Below are positions 35,929 to 48,800 of a stretch of DNA of 64,000 nucleotides, piece by piece. The translations under genes were made by a program, and so were the position numbers. The notes under the pieces were generated by a model. The model searched no databases. It was given only the letters and a program-made list of their open reading frames with translations, and was not told the DNA's origin. The DNA comes from Setoptus koraiensis. Its lineage: Eukaryota > Arthropoda. The stretch spans positions 19,468,001-19,532,000 of the forward strand of contig CM106585.1 of NCBI GenBank assembly GCA_048013815.1. The letters run 5' to 3'. Within the stretch, counting starts at the first letter, position 1. Every line of letters starts with the position of its first letter.

Positions 35929-36583
35929 CGTTCCTTTATTTATTTATCGAACAGAGAATATCATTAGATCCGATTAATTTATCTCAGCTAAACACATAAT
36001 CCATCTCTGAAAAATATCCATCGACAGTGCATGCAACCTTGCGACTTGAAGCGGGCCAAGAAAGATCCAACTAGCCAAGTCATTCATTTTGGTTGTTTCA
36101 TCCAATTGAGGTAGAAAGCATGGCAACTCTTGAAGTGGTCACCAACGCGGATGAATCTAGGATGCTACCAGAATTGAAGACTCGATTGGCACAATTGTTG
36201 GCCAAATCGCTAGGAAAACCCATCATGTACATAGCGGTTACTATAAAATCAAACGAGGACGTCTATTTTGGGGGCTCTGACGCACCGGCGGCTATTTGTA
36301 CTTTAATGTCAACTGGAGCCTTGGGTATGGAACAAAACAAGAATTACTCACGGGACATCATGACCGTACTTAAAACATATCTCGACATCCCACCCGATAG
36401 AGTGTATATAGAGTTTAGGGATCTCAACAACGCCAATCTAGGCTTCTCCGAAACTACCTTCCACGAGTTGCCATCTTCTTTCTTCTTTAGGCCACAACAA
36501 TAAAATATTCAATTATCACTTTTTCAATTTTTCGCTCTAATTTTAATGGGTTACCCGGGTAACCGAACCCGACACTACTTTGA
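35823..36583 (+). repeat. 761-bp direct repeat carrying MIF, copy 2
   Basis: Partner of 33645-34405. This copy sits in continuous sequence with a complete upstream peptide gene, so it is the more likely parent. Confidence 0.92.
36120..36503 (+). CDS. MIF: MIF-family protein, copy 2
   Basis: Encodes the same 127 residues as the gene at 33942. It carries the same replacement of the catalytic N-terminal Pro by Ala, the same incomplete CxxC and the same C-terminal extension ending FFFRPQQ. The single exon contrasts with the three exons of vertebrate MIF and fits the intron-poor style here. Its context (complete peptide gene before it, unrelated 3' sequence after it, no nearby gap) suggests this is the original locus. 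Only the 190 bp before the start is shared with copy 1, so the two could be regulated differently. Confidence 0.87.
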   Translation: MATLEVVTNADESRMLPELKTRLAQLLAKSLGKPIMYIAVTIKSNEDVYFGGSDAPAAICTLMSTGALGMEQNKNYSRDIMTVLKTYLDIPPDRVYIEFRDLNNANLGFSETTFHELPSSFFFRPQQ

Positions 36584-37000
36584 AATTTCTTCTTCTTACA
36601 ATAAAATGTGCTTTTTTGTCTTTCAGTCCTATATACCACTTGTAGTTTTGTCGGAAAGCTCTATGGTTGCCTTCCGCGACCAGAAGTATTCCTTTTTTTT
36701 CTACAAAGAGACTACATTTCCGAGCCATTGTGCAGGCCTATTTTTGTCACGAATCTCAGAAGATTCCGAATATATTTTTTAGTCTGTCGCAAAACGATAG
36801 ATCTGATTATATTATTGATTTTGCTAAGCGGACTCATCGAATGAACGATGAAAATACCTCGATTCCTTTTCAAAGTAATATCAGAGTTGACCTCGTGATT
36901 TTCAACGTGGCTGCATATGGAATCTCAAAAACTAAGAGTTTGAATAAAATATGATGCGCCCAGTTGCCAGATTTGAAGACGCGAGGCCGATGAAAAGGAA
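36584..37000. other. Unassigned sequence after MIF copy 2
   Basis: Three short overlapping open frames on the plus strand, none with a recognisable domain. TTTTTTGTCTTTCAG at about 36612-36626 resembles a 3' splice site. I see no convincing gene. Confidence 0.4.
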
Positions 37001-37123
37001 ACCCCAATTATTAGAGCCAATGAGATCGTCTAACAAGTGTTTCAAATTGATGTCTGATTCGATCGTTGAATTATCAGAACCCAAATTAAATAAACAGGCT
37101 ACCGAGGTCATCTAATGTTAATG
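37001..37123 (+). repeat. UTP18 3' end, second copy
   Basis: Duplicate of 32483-32589, including the poly(A) signal. The block between the two copies is about 4.5 kb and holds the gap, the inverted repeat and both MIF copies. Confidence 0.9.
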
Positions 37124-37236
37124 CACATGATATATTGTGTATCATACAATCAAAACTACTTTGCAGCCTAACTCTGTACATGGAAAGGATAGGAATGAGA
37201 TGGTGTAGTTAGTTCACCATGTAGAAAGACTATCCT

Positions 37237-40041
37237 TTATGGGTTTACAGCCCTTTCTTTATCTGATTCGCCACTGTATTTTCCCTCGAAAGCCTCATCA
37301 GTCTCATTGGAATCCTTGTCATCTTTAGTTTTGTATACATATTCAGCTTGACCGTTACCCAAGACTACGTCTTGAGTTACAACGACACTTTTTATATTTG
37401 ACTCCGGTATGTCAAACATGGGATCAAGCAATATTGTTTCTAAGATGGCACGTAAACCTCTAGCTCCAGTTTTCCTTTCCATTGCTTGCCTCGCTATGGT
37501 TATTAGTGCATCTGGCTCAAAGTTCAACGTTACATGATCCATGTCGAACAATTTCTGGTATTGAGTGACCAGGGCATTTTGTGGCTTAGTTAAAATGTCC
37601 ACTAGCATGCTTTCTGTTAGACTGTGGAAGGGCACAACAACTGGAAAACGTCCAACGAATTCTGGTATCATGCCGAATTCTATGAGATCGCGTGCCTCGA
37701 CCCCTTTTAAAAGCAGATCTTTTTCAGCAATGTCCTCGGCAACATCTGATGGGGTAGAAGAATAATTATCCGCTAGGTCTGCAGCTGAGGCTGCTCTTCT
37801 TCCCTGAGAATTTTCTGAGGCCGTACCAAAACCCAGGTATTTCTCGTTCTTTCGTCGACTTACTATCCTGTCGAGTCCATTAAAGGCACCCGATGCGACG
37901 AATAAAATGTTTGTCGTGTCAACAACGACTGTCTCACCTCTTATCTTCCTGGAGTTTCGCTCAGGAACATTGACTAGAGTACCCTCCAGCAATTTAAGCA
38001 TTCCTTGTTGAACACCTTCTCCTCCAACATCACGAAGCTGATGAATGCCTGGCACGGCTCCAATCTTATCAACTTCATCCAAAAATATGATTCCCTGTTG
38101 CGCCCTGTCGACCATAAAGTTAGCATCTTGTAACAACTTAGATATTACGGACTCTATATCTTCACCTGTTTGGTGGAAGTCAGGGAAAAAACGAGACCAG
38201 AAGAACGAAGTTAGAACAGTTGATGAATATGCTGACGTAGCGATTTCTCGTAAACATCGTGTTATCTTACCGACGTATCCTGCCTGAGTTAGAGTTGTAC
38301 AATCGCAGATCGCAAAGGGCACCTCTAGACATCTGGCGATAGTTTGAGCGAGAAGAGTTTTTCCACTTCCCGTAGGGCCTAACAGTAAAATGTTAGATTT
38401 ATCTAATCTTAGTTCATCGTTGGGTGTATCCAGAATTTCTGTACCTCTGCTTTGACCAGGAGGCTGTGTCTGATTGGCTCGGTTGGCGTTTCCTGCTGAT
38501 GTTGTTGTTGTATTATTAGTATTATGATTCATATTTTCTAGTGACTCAGAAGTGACTTGATTGTAAATGTTTGGTTTAGATGTAGGTTGATTAGATTGCG
38601 GTGTAACACCAAGTGTATCTGATTGATGCAGAATACCTGATGAGCATAGTGTAGTAGTAGTTTCAAGAGTTTCACAGAAGCACGGAAATCGATAGAGTGA
38701 AATTTTATTTATGAGAAAAGTTGTTAGAAAGACAGAATGCAATGAAAATGTGCGTACATTAATTCTATAGGTTATTCTTAGACTGGTAAATAATACTTAC
38801 CGTGAGCTATGGACGAATCAAATGAGTCCTGGTGGACAGATGATTCACCCCTAGAAGATCCATTACCTGCCGCAGCTGCTGCAAAAGCTAGATTTTGGAT
38901 GTTATTATTGATCCTCTTATAATGATTATAAACTGCCACAGAAAGCACCTTCTTTGCGTAATCTTGTCCAATCACATGTCTATTTAGATATTCGTATATT
39001 TTTTTCGGAGATGGTAGTGGCTTTTGCTTTGCCTGTACCGTGGCAACATTTGATTTCACGGCAAAGAATCTATCTTTCGCTTGCTTCTTGGATGTGGTGT
39101 CTTGAGCCACGAGAAACAAATTAGAACATTTAGCGCATATAACAAACCGGGAAGTGTCTATACGGTATATAAACAAGAGAGAGAGAGAGAGAGGAGGAGA
39201 GAGAGAGAGAGAGTAATAAGGAATGAGATTAGAATTGAGTGTATGGTCAATTGATTAATCAGGTTGAAGGTCAAATAGTTGAACACATACTGTTTACGGT
39301 TGGGGAGCACAGGGTGCCACATTTTGGACACTTCAATGAGTCTCCGTTACCGGAACCTTTTCCACCGATTGTCGACGAGCCTCCGTCGCTAGAGAAAGAA
39401 GTGAAAGGCGTCGATCGATTGATACCATCATCACTGTTTGAGCTGGATTTTCTCACGCTAGTATAAGCTGGCGATTTGGACAAGAGTCTGGTGGCCATTC
39501 TTGCAGAGTTTTTCTTTGCATTGTAGAAAGCATTTCTATGGTAAGGCACATCAGAGAATGGTAGATTATGGTCAAGCGAGGTAGCTGATGGTCGAGGTGG
39601 ACAATGGTGATTATGAATATGAAAATCACTCTGGTTATTTGCCAAGTTGTTGGCAACAGCATCGCCGTCACAAGGTCGTTCTCCTTGGTTGATTAGTTGT
39701 TGCTCAGTATCAAGGAGGTTATTTGTTTGTTTTGTTGTTGCATCATTGCACGTCGATGTAGGAGTAGATTGCTGTTGTTTTCCTGAAGATGATGAATCAC
39801 AAAGAGTCGAGGTCACAACTAATGTACGCCTATCAGTTCTAAATGCTATATATGCACATTTTTGTTGTTTATGTCCAAATAATGAACTATTTATAATACA
39901 ATAGTTAAATTGAGTCCCGGAATCAACGGTACCAATTCCATTTGAACGCTGTAAGTAGGCTCGCTTCTGTTGTAAATTTTGGCGACCGAATGACTTTAGG
40001 TTCGATTTGAGTGCCACATTTTTCAGAGTAGATTGAATCAT
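37237..40041 (-). CDS. CLPX: Mitochondrial ClpX AAA+ unfoldase, four exons
   Basis: ClpX unfolds proteins for the ClpP protease in the mitochondrial matrix. I read exons 39291-40041, 38801-39157, 38271-38636 and 37237-38165, joined by GT-AG introns of 133, 164 and 105 bp in consistent phase, giving 800 residues. Features are an amphipathic N-terminus ([19 protein letters not shown]) fit for import; the zinc-binding pairs C238-x2-C241 and C258-x2-C261; [14 protein letters not shown]; Walker A GPTGSGKT 456-463; the pore loop GYVG 489-492; Walker B IIFLDE 517-522; [11 protein letters not shown]; and GARGLR (sensor 2). The 105-bp intron has no stop and keeps frame, so without splicing it looks like an insertion after GYVG. 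An alternative start at 39498 gives 619 residues, nearer the human 633. A poly(A) signal is not obvious. Confidence 0.92.
39176..39213. repeat. GA microsatellite in ClpX intron 1
   Basis: GA run with one GGA interruption, inside the 133-bp first intron of ClpX. Confidence 0.85.
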
Positions 40042-40116
40042 TTCGAAATGTGTGTCGAAATCAGTGTTTGTGCCGAATAAAATAACTGATGATAATGATG
40101 AATAATTGTTGGACAC

Positions 40117-40799
40117 AAATGAGTATAATTATAATAATAGTAATAATAAATGAGATATTATCAAGTCGAAAAGAGAACGTATTACAAGAATTGTATGCAG
40201 TCTGTAGGGATGTCTAGTATACAGAGGTGTAATTGCAAAATTGTTTGTTCATTTGTTGTTTTCATGTGATTTTTGTTTATCGTCGTCTGCTCACACAATA
40301 CAGTACTACCATCACACTTCTTGTAGTTGTGTGTAGTATAAATCATACCAGGTATCTCGCACGATCAAGCTGTTTCAACAACAACATGCCTGAAATATAC
40401 TGTGACGCGCTAACACTGACACAAGGTAGAGGCCGTGCCTACCCAAACATTTCAACACAACGCTTGGGCATTTCTCGGGCTAATTTTGGGCATACCCCTT
40501 TTGTTATTTGTAGAATAAATAATGTTTTCATGCAAACTTGATTTATTTCAAAACTTGTGTTACATAAGTCGAGAGGGCGCCACGCTATTTGTGGAAACTT
40601 GCGTCATACACTGCATAAAATTGTATTCGTATATGCAGACATAATTTAATTTAAAAAACAAAATACAACTCATGCAAACATAAATATCATATTAATCTCT
40701 TATTAATATACTATGGCACTGTGTCATTACAGTGGCTAACTTCAATTCATTTCATTCATATGTTGTCGTTGATCGTCGCGTTATTTAATACATCAATGG
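40117..40799. other. Intergenic region between ClpX and the chromoshadow-like gene
   Basis: AT-rich, with an ATAATAATAATAATA stretch near 40128-40150. No gene seen. Confidence 0.5.
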
Positions 40800-41240
40800 T
40801 CAATCAGGATCAGATTCGGTCTCGGATGCGGTCTCGGATTCGGATTTAGTCTCGGATTCGGTGGCAGTGTCTGAGTCTGAGTCCTGTATTGACAAGAAAT
40901 CACTCTGGCTCAGGTAGTAATCGATCAAAAATTGGGCAAAGTGCTTTTCTAAAAATCTCACTGGTGTATAGAACTTGAATGGCTTTTGACCGGGATTTTC
41001 CCATCGGACCAAGAAATAATCTTCATGGTTGACAGATAATAGACCACTTTTAATTTTCGTCGGCCTACTCAGTGGTGTCAATAGGGCCTCTGGATTTTTT
41101 TTATCATGATTGCTGGAATCAGCTCCAGGCGTCGTCCGTTTCACTGGCTCCTGGACGCTTTTGAGGTTTGCCTTTTTATGCTTGTCAACTTTCTTCTTCT
41201 TGAATGTCTTGAACGTCTCTTCCCACTTGGCCGAATCCAT
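40800..41240 (-). CDS. Chromoshadow-domain-like small protein
   Basis: The 146 residues form three parts. Residues 1-58 are basic (KKKKVDKHKK). Residues 59-115 resemble an HP1 chromoshadow domain: FLVRWEN aligns with the FLMKWKD strand, and KHFAQFLIDYYLSQSDFL aligns with the CPQIVIAFYEERL helix. Residues 119-146 are an acidic Ser/Glu/Asp tail. HP1 chromoshadow domains dimerise and bind PxVxL peptides in heterochromatin. No N-terminal chromodomain is present, so it may be an HP1-like truncation or a fast-evolving derivative. The start is the first ATG, and no intron is visible. The domain match is made by eye and is moderate. Confidence 0.55.
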   Translation of the reverse strand: MDSAKWEETFKTFKKKKVDKHKKANLKSVQEPVKRTTPGADSSNHDKKNPEALLTPLSRPTKIKSGLLSVNHEDYFLVRWENPGQKPFKFYTPVRFLEKHFAQFLIDYYLSQSDFLSIQDSDSDTATESETKSESETASETESDPD

Positions 41241-44200
41241 GGCACTTTGCTGATTAATGGAATGTAATTAAAAAATGTTAATTTTGCATCGATTTCTCTC
41301 TTGCCAGTGAGGGTCGCACTGGGAGACAACAGTCTGCGGTGATAACCAGAAAGCAAAGCAACCTGTTATAGAAGGCGTCCTCGTGGCTGGTACGACGGTG
41401 AGAAATAAAGGCGCTCAATTCAAACGTCTTAATTTTCTTTCTTCGATTGATTATCTCTCGATCGCCAGAACCGGTAGCGACAATAACTTGAGCTTTTGTT
41501 TAGGTAACTCAGGCATTTAGAAACAATGACGACAATATGTATACTTATTTTAAAAGCATCCATACCGATTTGGACTACGTGTTAGCTATGGGTTAGCACG
41601 GATGGTAAGATTCTTCGAAGAAGTATCCCACCTAAAAAGGCCTACCTATAAAGGCTTGGTCAGTTAAGCTCACGTTGGAGCGAGTTGTTGAATCAATATT
41701 GAATTTGTGTCTTCATAAATTAGCTTAGTTTGTGTCACTTCGACCCACTCCTCATTGAACTGCTTCCTGCAAGTCTACAAAATGTCAGTCTTCTCTAACT
41801 TCGCAAATCCACCAGTAGCGTATAGCTGAATGTTTCTAAACTTCGTTGGCCATACACAATACAACGTTAGCATCAGTCGCCCATAAGAAACATATTTCCT
41901 CTAACTAGACATAGTATTGCACAAGCAATGAGTTCGATGATCCCAGGATCTTTTGTGGGCACATCTTGGTGAATGTTTGATTAATGTATGAGCCAATTGG
42001 CCAGATGATACATGAACACTGTTTGCTGAAGAAACAAACTTTCTAATGCCTTTTTTTATGAATTATACAACTCCAATATGGCCACATTCATCTTAATCTG
42101 CTGCTGCAACAGGTGCAACATTAACATGTTTGCAAGATGTCACCTAACAAAGGGATAACCACTGGATTATATTGAGTTGAGTCCGACCATGAGGTTTCAG
42201 CGCAAGCTTTGGCCATACATTGCATGTATCACTTAGGAAACTAGAAAAATAATTACAGTCTAGCTTGACGCCGTTGAACCTGAGCATGTTGTATGCATAC
42301 ATCGTTGCTTGGACGAGTTAACAATGCATCTGTCATCATTCGTCACCATCTGTACGGATGAAACAGCCACTTGCCATTTCCGTTTGTCAAGTCATCTTGA
42401 TAGTGTTTTGTATGCCGCGAACACCGGAGTCATCGTTATTCCAAACAATAATCACAGAGCAATCATGTCACAGCAAACGGGCAACCTATGAACCTGCGAC
42501 TCAAGATTATATGTGCAAAACCTTGAAGAGGTTGCGCTAAAAAGTTTTATATTTTGGCACGATTCAAATATTACCCAATAAAATGTTGTCGAAAGCTTGG
42601 CACGTCTGTTCTAAATCATTGAGGCAAAAGTTGATTGTCCAACTACACTGTGTGTTGCTGTTGTAAAATTGCTATGCTGCCCACAAACTTTTTATCGCTT
42701 ACAATTCTCTCAATTGTCACATTACACACATATCTTGTGTAATTATAATTGTCTCTGTAACTATATCATTTATAAGTTAGCTATATCTTTCATCTTTGTC
42801 GCTAGTATGTATGAGTCAATTATCGGCCAAGATTACCATCAGCGATTACAACTTTGGTGCACGCATGTTGTCTCTAGCTGTCAGGTATACGAGATCTTTG
42901 ATAAAACATTGATACCGACAAGCTTTCGTGTGATGTTATTATTGCCATGCAATGATGACTAGTCCAACTTTTTATTATTATTTCCGTTGCAATCAAAATG
43001 TAGCTGTGTGTGATCAAGAGAATAAATTTAAATTGACCGAATCGTCTCCAACTCATAAATCAGCCCTCATATTAATAGATTCTATTCTAAATTATTATGT
43101 GTGTAGCGATGTGCAGAATGGTAGAGAAAAGGTTCGATCGGAACACATGCAGTTGTTATGATGCAGATATTCGAACCCTCGGATATTGAGATCCCTAGAT
43201 ATTCGGATATCAATGAATACTATTCATCCATATATTCGAATAGGCGAGCGCGTATGGTATACATAACATAGCCATCGGATTATCTGAGTGGTGATTGAAT
43301 CTAGCTGCAAGAAGTAGTAAAGTTGCAAATGTACACTTGAAATGGTAAGCTCAAACACAAGCTGCCAGTTCAAAAGAAATGGTCTGTCGGCTCTCTGTCT
43401 CTGACTAAGGAACATACATGTAACAGTGGCAACGACAAGCAGCAACTGGCATGCCTTTGGGCTAACTAATTTTCAACATTGGCAAGTACCCAAGAATGCC
43501 TCGCCAGAAGTCTCATTGGTACTTTTTGTGACATTACGATCAAACATGTAAACCATAGATGTGCCTGTGTGTGCATTTCCTTAACTTATATCGCTAAATC
43601 ATTCGAATTGCTAAATATATATATGCGTATGTATATTTATATTCATAATGGTTTGCAAGATGTTCATAAATAGATAGTTGAAAAGTGAACAGTAAACTTA
43701 TTATAATAATAAAAGTTCATCTTATTAGGCATATATGCAAACAAAGTTGCTGTTGGGAGTAGTCTAACTGATGTTCATCTGTTTAGACACACACACACAC
43801 ACCACATAAGTCGACAAGTGTATAATGAGTCTCACAACACAAACTAACGCAATCTAATCAACACTATCTGTCTAGATCATGAAATCAAATGAATGAATGG
43901 AGCGCAATGAAACAGGCAGCACAACAATACCACTTGTTGTTGTTGTTGTCTAGTACCATTATGGTGATATGGTAGTCTCGATAGTATTAGTACAGTATCA
44001 TCTTGTTGGTCGCATCACAATAACAGTGTGCATCATCATCATTATGGCGGTGATAAATCATGCCTCTTCTATTAGGTCTACTGCAACCGACAATACTGAT
44101 ACAAAGGACACAATTAATTGCGTAGCGCGCATCATTATAATGATTAAAAGAGGCGAAATGGCACTGGCAACAACAACAACAACAATAATAATAATGAACA

Positions 44201-45800
44201 ACAATCACTGTATTTATAGTATTGCTCTGGAAACGCACCAGGCATTGATACTGTGTGATGTGGGGTTCATTCAGGCACCGCTAGCGTCAATCTAGTGCAA
44301 AGTGATTGAACATAATTGAAATCAAACAACAATTAAGAGAGCCGTTCCGCTCAACTGTACCGCTCAACTATTTGCTGTTTATTTCCGGCCTACTCGAACT
44401 TGCAAGATTTAGAGCAAGTTGGCGTGGAGCAACGGAAGAGTCATTACCACACCTAACTACTACTCGAGTGTGAGGCATGATCTTTCAAGGGTAACGCTGA
44501 AGTGGTTTCCCATGTTATATTTGTGGCGTAATACACAGGCGCCACAATGTGGCTCATACATGTGGCTTATGTCTTTGGCAACACTAACAAAATTGCAATT
44601 AATCACGTAGTCGATTAATTATTGACTGTGTATGTGTGCCATTTCCACAGCGAGGCCACCTGGTGTCTGTGGTCGATAGTGGCGGCATGGCAATGTGTTG
44701 GGCATACGCAATTAGTCAATTAGTCTGTTATATATACTATTAAACTGTTTTATAAACGAGTGAAATGCAAGAGTGCAATGGTAATAAATTAACAATAATT
44801 ATCATTTTCTTTGCGCGCTTCCACTATTTATATATTGTCGTAAGTGTGTTTGTTTATATGTTTGTTTGCAGCATTGGCAACAATGCAATCAATTGCAGCG
44901 CTCTGAAAGAGTTGGTTTGCAAAAAAAAGTTCAGCCCATCTCTCAAATCATTTGAGTCAAATGTGCGCCGGCCGATCGATGATAGAGTTGAAGCGTTCAA
45001 CCTGTCACGATGATAACTTGACATGGCGTAGTGCCATTATTGCTATTACATGTGGCGGCATTATTGCATTATTGCTTGCGTTGTGAGTCTCGAGAAATGG
45101 CCGGCTTCTGGAGGTTCGACAGGGAGTGTACCTGAGTGTATAGGGCGTATTTAATACATAATGCGATCACTGCACGACGCAATTGCGTTGTGCGTTTGCA
45201 AGCCAGAATGATATAATAATAATAATAATTAGTGAGTCAGACACACACACGCACACACAATATATCGCAGTAACGCACAAGTGAGGCCCGTCGCTCTGCC
45301 TCGTGAATATGTGGCTGTTGCAGCTTAAAAATGCAACGATGAGATTTGTTTGTGTGCCTCGCCGTATGTATATATACTAACTCTTGCTAGATTATCTAGC
45401 TTATGCATCGAACGGTTGCGTAACAGCGCAAACATGCACCGCGTTACTAGCTGTCTATCATGTGTGTGTGTTGCTGCACTTGTTAGAGTGACTCAAGCGC
45501 ATTACGTAATGCACTCACACACACACACATTTAATACTGTAAACATAGCGCTTCAGTTGGTATCAGCGGTTATTATTTCACGATTCATATCATGATGAAG
45601 AGGTAATCTATGGCTTTTCTGCATCCGCCATCCACCCTGCTGCAGTCGCCAGTGAGCCAGTGAGTCAGCCTGCCAGATTGGCGAGCAGGCCTTGGCTAGG
45701 TGAGCTTGAAACGATGATGCGATGATGCAACAGCGACGACCGAAAATCTAGCGACGACTAAACATCAACGCTGCAAAGCGCATTCAACATCAACATGGAG
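41241..45800. other. Gene-free AT-rich region
   Basis: I see no supportable gene. Contents are short AT-rich sequence, a CA run at about 43789-43803, CAA triplets near 44165-44185, and scattered TAATAATAA runs. It may be part of the neuroglian upstream region or its leader introns. Confidence 0.5.
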
Positions 45801-48800
45801 ATGGTTCGGCATGGTCTGGCACGGTTGGCTGAGGGCGGCCGCCGCTGACGCTCGCTGACACGAACGTACCGCTGCTAAGCTTGTTAGCGACGAGTCGTCG
45901 AGCGACAAAATAGCAGCGACCAAACAGGCGAGAGAATTCGAGCGAACTGCGAGCGAACACGAACGGCCAGCATCGAGCGGGCCAGCAGCGAGCGAGCCAG
46001 CGATTGGCGACGGACGAACGACTGCAGGAAGCGGACTGCACTCTGCAGGCTAACGACCAGCGAACGAACGAACAAGCAGCGAACGAACGACTGGAGACGA
46101 GCGAACGGGCGAGCGAACGGGCGAACGAGCCGGCGAACAAGCCAGCCAGCGGCGTGAGCAACACAATGCCCATCTACAGCGATCCGCAGAGTCTAGATTG
46201 ATTGAGCCGCGCCACCACGCCCTGATTACTGTTGCGGCAGCTACTTGCCCGTTCGCTTGTTCGTTCGCTTGGTCGTTGGCTTGTTCGCTCGCTCGCTCGT
46301 TCCTGTAGCACGCAACACATGAGCAAAATGGCCAGCGGCCGACAGCACATGAGCCGCTTTTCACTGGTCGCTTTTTACTACTCGCTTCCTCCCCCCGTCG
46401 CCGTGATCACCACGATGGTCATGAGTGTGCCCGAGTCGCTCTGGCAACTGAATATCGTGTGTGTGTGTGTGTGCGTTGGTTCTACGCATGGAACTTCCAT
46501 GATGGAACTCACAGAACTAATGCAACTAGACACACACACATAATAGGATAGGCACACTATAAAACACTATTATGTATGTTTTATATGTATGACGGAGAAC
46601 TTTCCACAAGGAGCAGCCACATTTGATGAGCGGCAGCACCACTGAGCGGTGATGCAACTTGCATCTTTATATATATAGATAAATCCAGCCCCCTGACCCC
46701 CCCCCGTCCACTGCTCGTCGGCGAACAGAGACAGAGCGAGCGAGCGACAAGATTCAGGGTGAAGAGCATCTGCGCATCTGGGAGCACACACACACACACA
46801 AGTGGGGGCGCTAAATCGAATTGTTGCGCCGAGTTGTCCATCGGCGAACTATCGCCACTAACGCTGCTCCATTGGCACTAGTGTGTGCGTGTGCGTGTGT
46901 GTGTTTACCCGAGCTGGCATAGTGTGAGCAGTTAAATTAATAATAGTAAGCCGATAATACCACTACCGAAACTTGCACTTGCACCAACCAGTCGCACCAG
47001 CAGCGTCGAATCTGTTGCGGCGGCCAGCGAACAACAGATCTTGTGTGATGCCCGTCCGAGCCAGCAGTGCTATTATTACGTGTGCGCCGCTGCCAACCAA
47101 ACAACGGTTGTCGAACAATCCGACAACAGAGGGATGACCAACAACAACAGCAGCAACAGCAGCAACAACAACACCAACAACACCAACAACAACAGCGCCG
47201 CGCAAAACAAAAGTTGATACAAGATACGTAGCCGTCGTTATTATTATCACCAACGGCACCTAACAACACCGCTGGCAAACAAATAGTTTTAACAGACACA
47301 AACCGATAAGAGAATAACCGAACAGACAAAATAGACAAAATAGAAGCAACAGAACAGAATAACAGAACTCACAGAATAGAACCGATACAACTGCACACTC
47401 AAGAACACGCCAAGCTAACAATTCACTTGGCAATTGTGTGTGTGTGTGTGCCAAAGAAGAGAACAAGTGACGACTGCTAAACGAACTCCAGTGGACGCAA
47501 GCCTGCCGCCGCCGGACCAACGACAACCGCCAGCGAGCAGATGGAATTTACTCTTTACCACTAGTCACAACATTCGTTACCTACATAAACCCAACTAATA
47601 ACGCAAACTTGCTTGCCCCCAGCCAGTATCGCCGCCGAGCCAGATAGCTTAACAACAGTTTCAGTTAGCGCAACAGAGTTTCTGCAAGACGCCAATCACG
47701 ATTAGCAGCCGATCGTGCATAAATTTATACAAATATATATATATTTATATATATTTTATCAACACCAACAGATTGTATATTACACATCTTGTGTGTTAGT
47801 CGCTCGTCAAATGCCAGCCACAGTTAGTCCTACCCACTGACGCCTGTAGTAATTTATTATTATTATTATTATTTAAATCTCCTATTTACTCTGTTCGGTT
47901 CCTACAAAATTAAATACACCAACAACAACAACACCAGCAAAGCCGTTTCAATAATATACAACAAAATACAACGAGACTCCCAATTTAGACGACCGTTTAA
48001 CACTGCTTGCACAATATTGTCTTCTTCTGTACCTTCTTTTTATTTTACCTTGTCCATCTACCCACAGCAACACACTTACACACGAGCGATGCATCATTAC
48101 CACCAACAAGAATTACTCGCTCACTTTGTTGCCTGCTTATGTGTGTGTGACCATAAACGCGACACACAGACACACTAACCAAAGCATCGCAAACAGACAG
48201 ACACACACACACAAACATACCACTCTCGTACAATTACAATGAACTATCCACTACACCATAGGATTACTCATTGGCGGTCTACAACAAAAAACCATCGATT
48301 GACGATCGACATTGCTGCGATCGCGGCATCATCATCATCTGTAGCGGCAGCAATAAGTCAGCATCACTAATAAGCATAATATTTTATACATAAACAGCAT
48401 TCTGTTACTATTATAATTATTATTACTATTGCAAAGATTATCACATTACTATTATCACTATTATGATAATACACTCTCGAAACTTATTCATGCATTTAAC
48501 GTGGTGCCGACTCGCCATGAAGTAACACATTTGTAGCACAAGGCATAATACAAAACACGAATTTATCATTACATAAAATATATATATATATCTATGTATA
48601 TAATATAATATTATATTATATTATTTACCAAATTATTACAGCAACACCGCACCAACATAAAACATTTCATGGGAGTAACGACCACTCAAACACACACTAC
48701 TTAAGGGGGGCACTGGTTTCTACAACAACCTCGCATGTGATCTACAATTTACATATTTGCTACTTCTGCTACAACTAAATACACATGAAGGCACACAGAG

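Noticed and set aside
38166-38270. 35-residue insertion in ClpX
   Set aside because: It has GT and AG ends, and its removal restores the conserved GYVGEDIES, so I read it as an intron. Retention is kept only as a hypothesis.
45790-46173. Ala/Arg/Ser-rich frame of 127 codons
   Set aside because: It is generated by GAACGAACGA-type repeats, with open frames on the opposite strand too.
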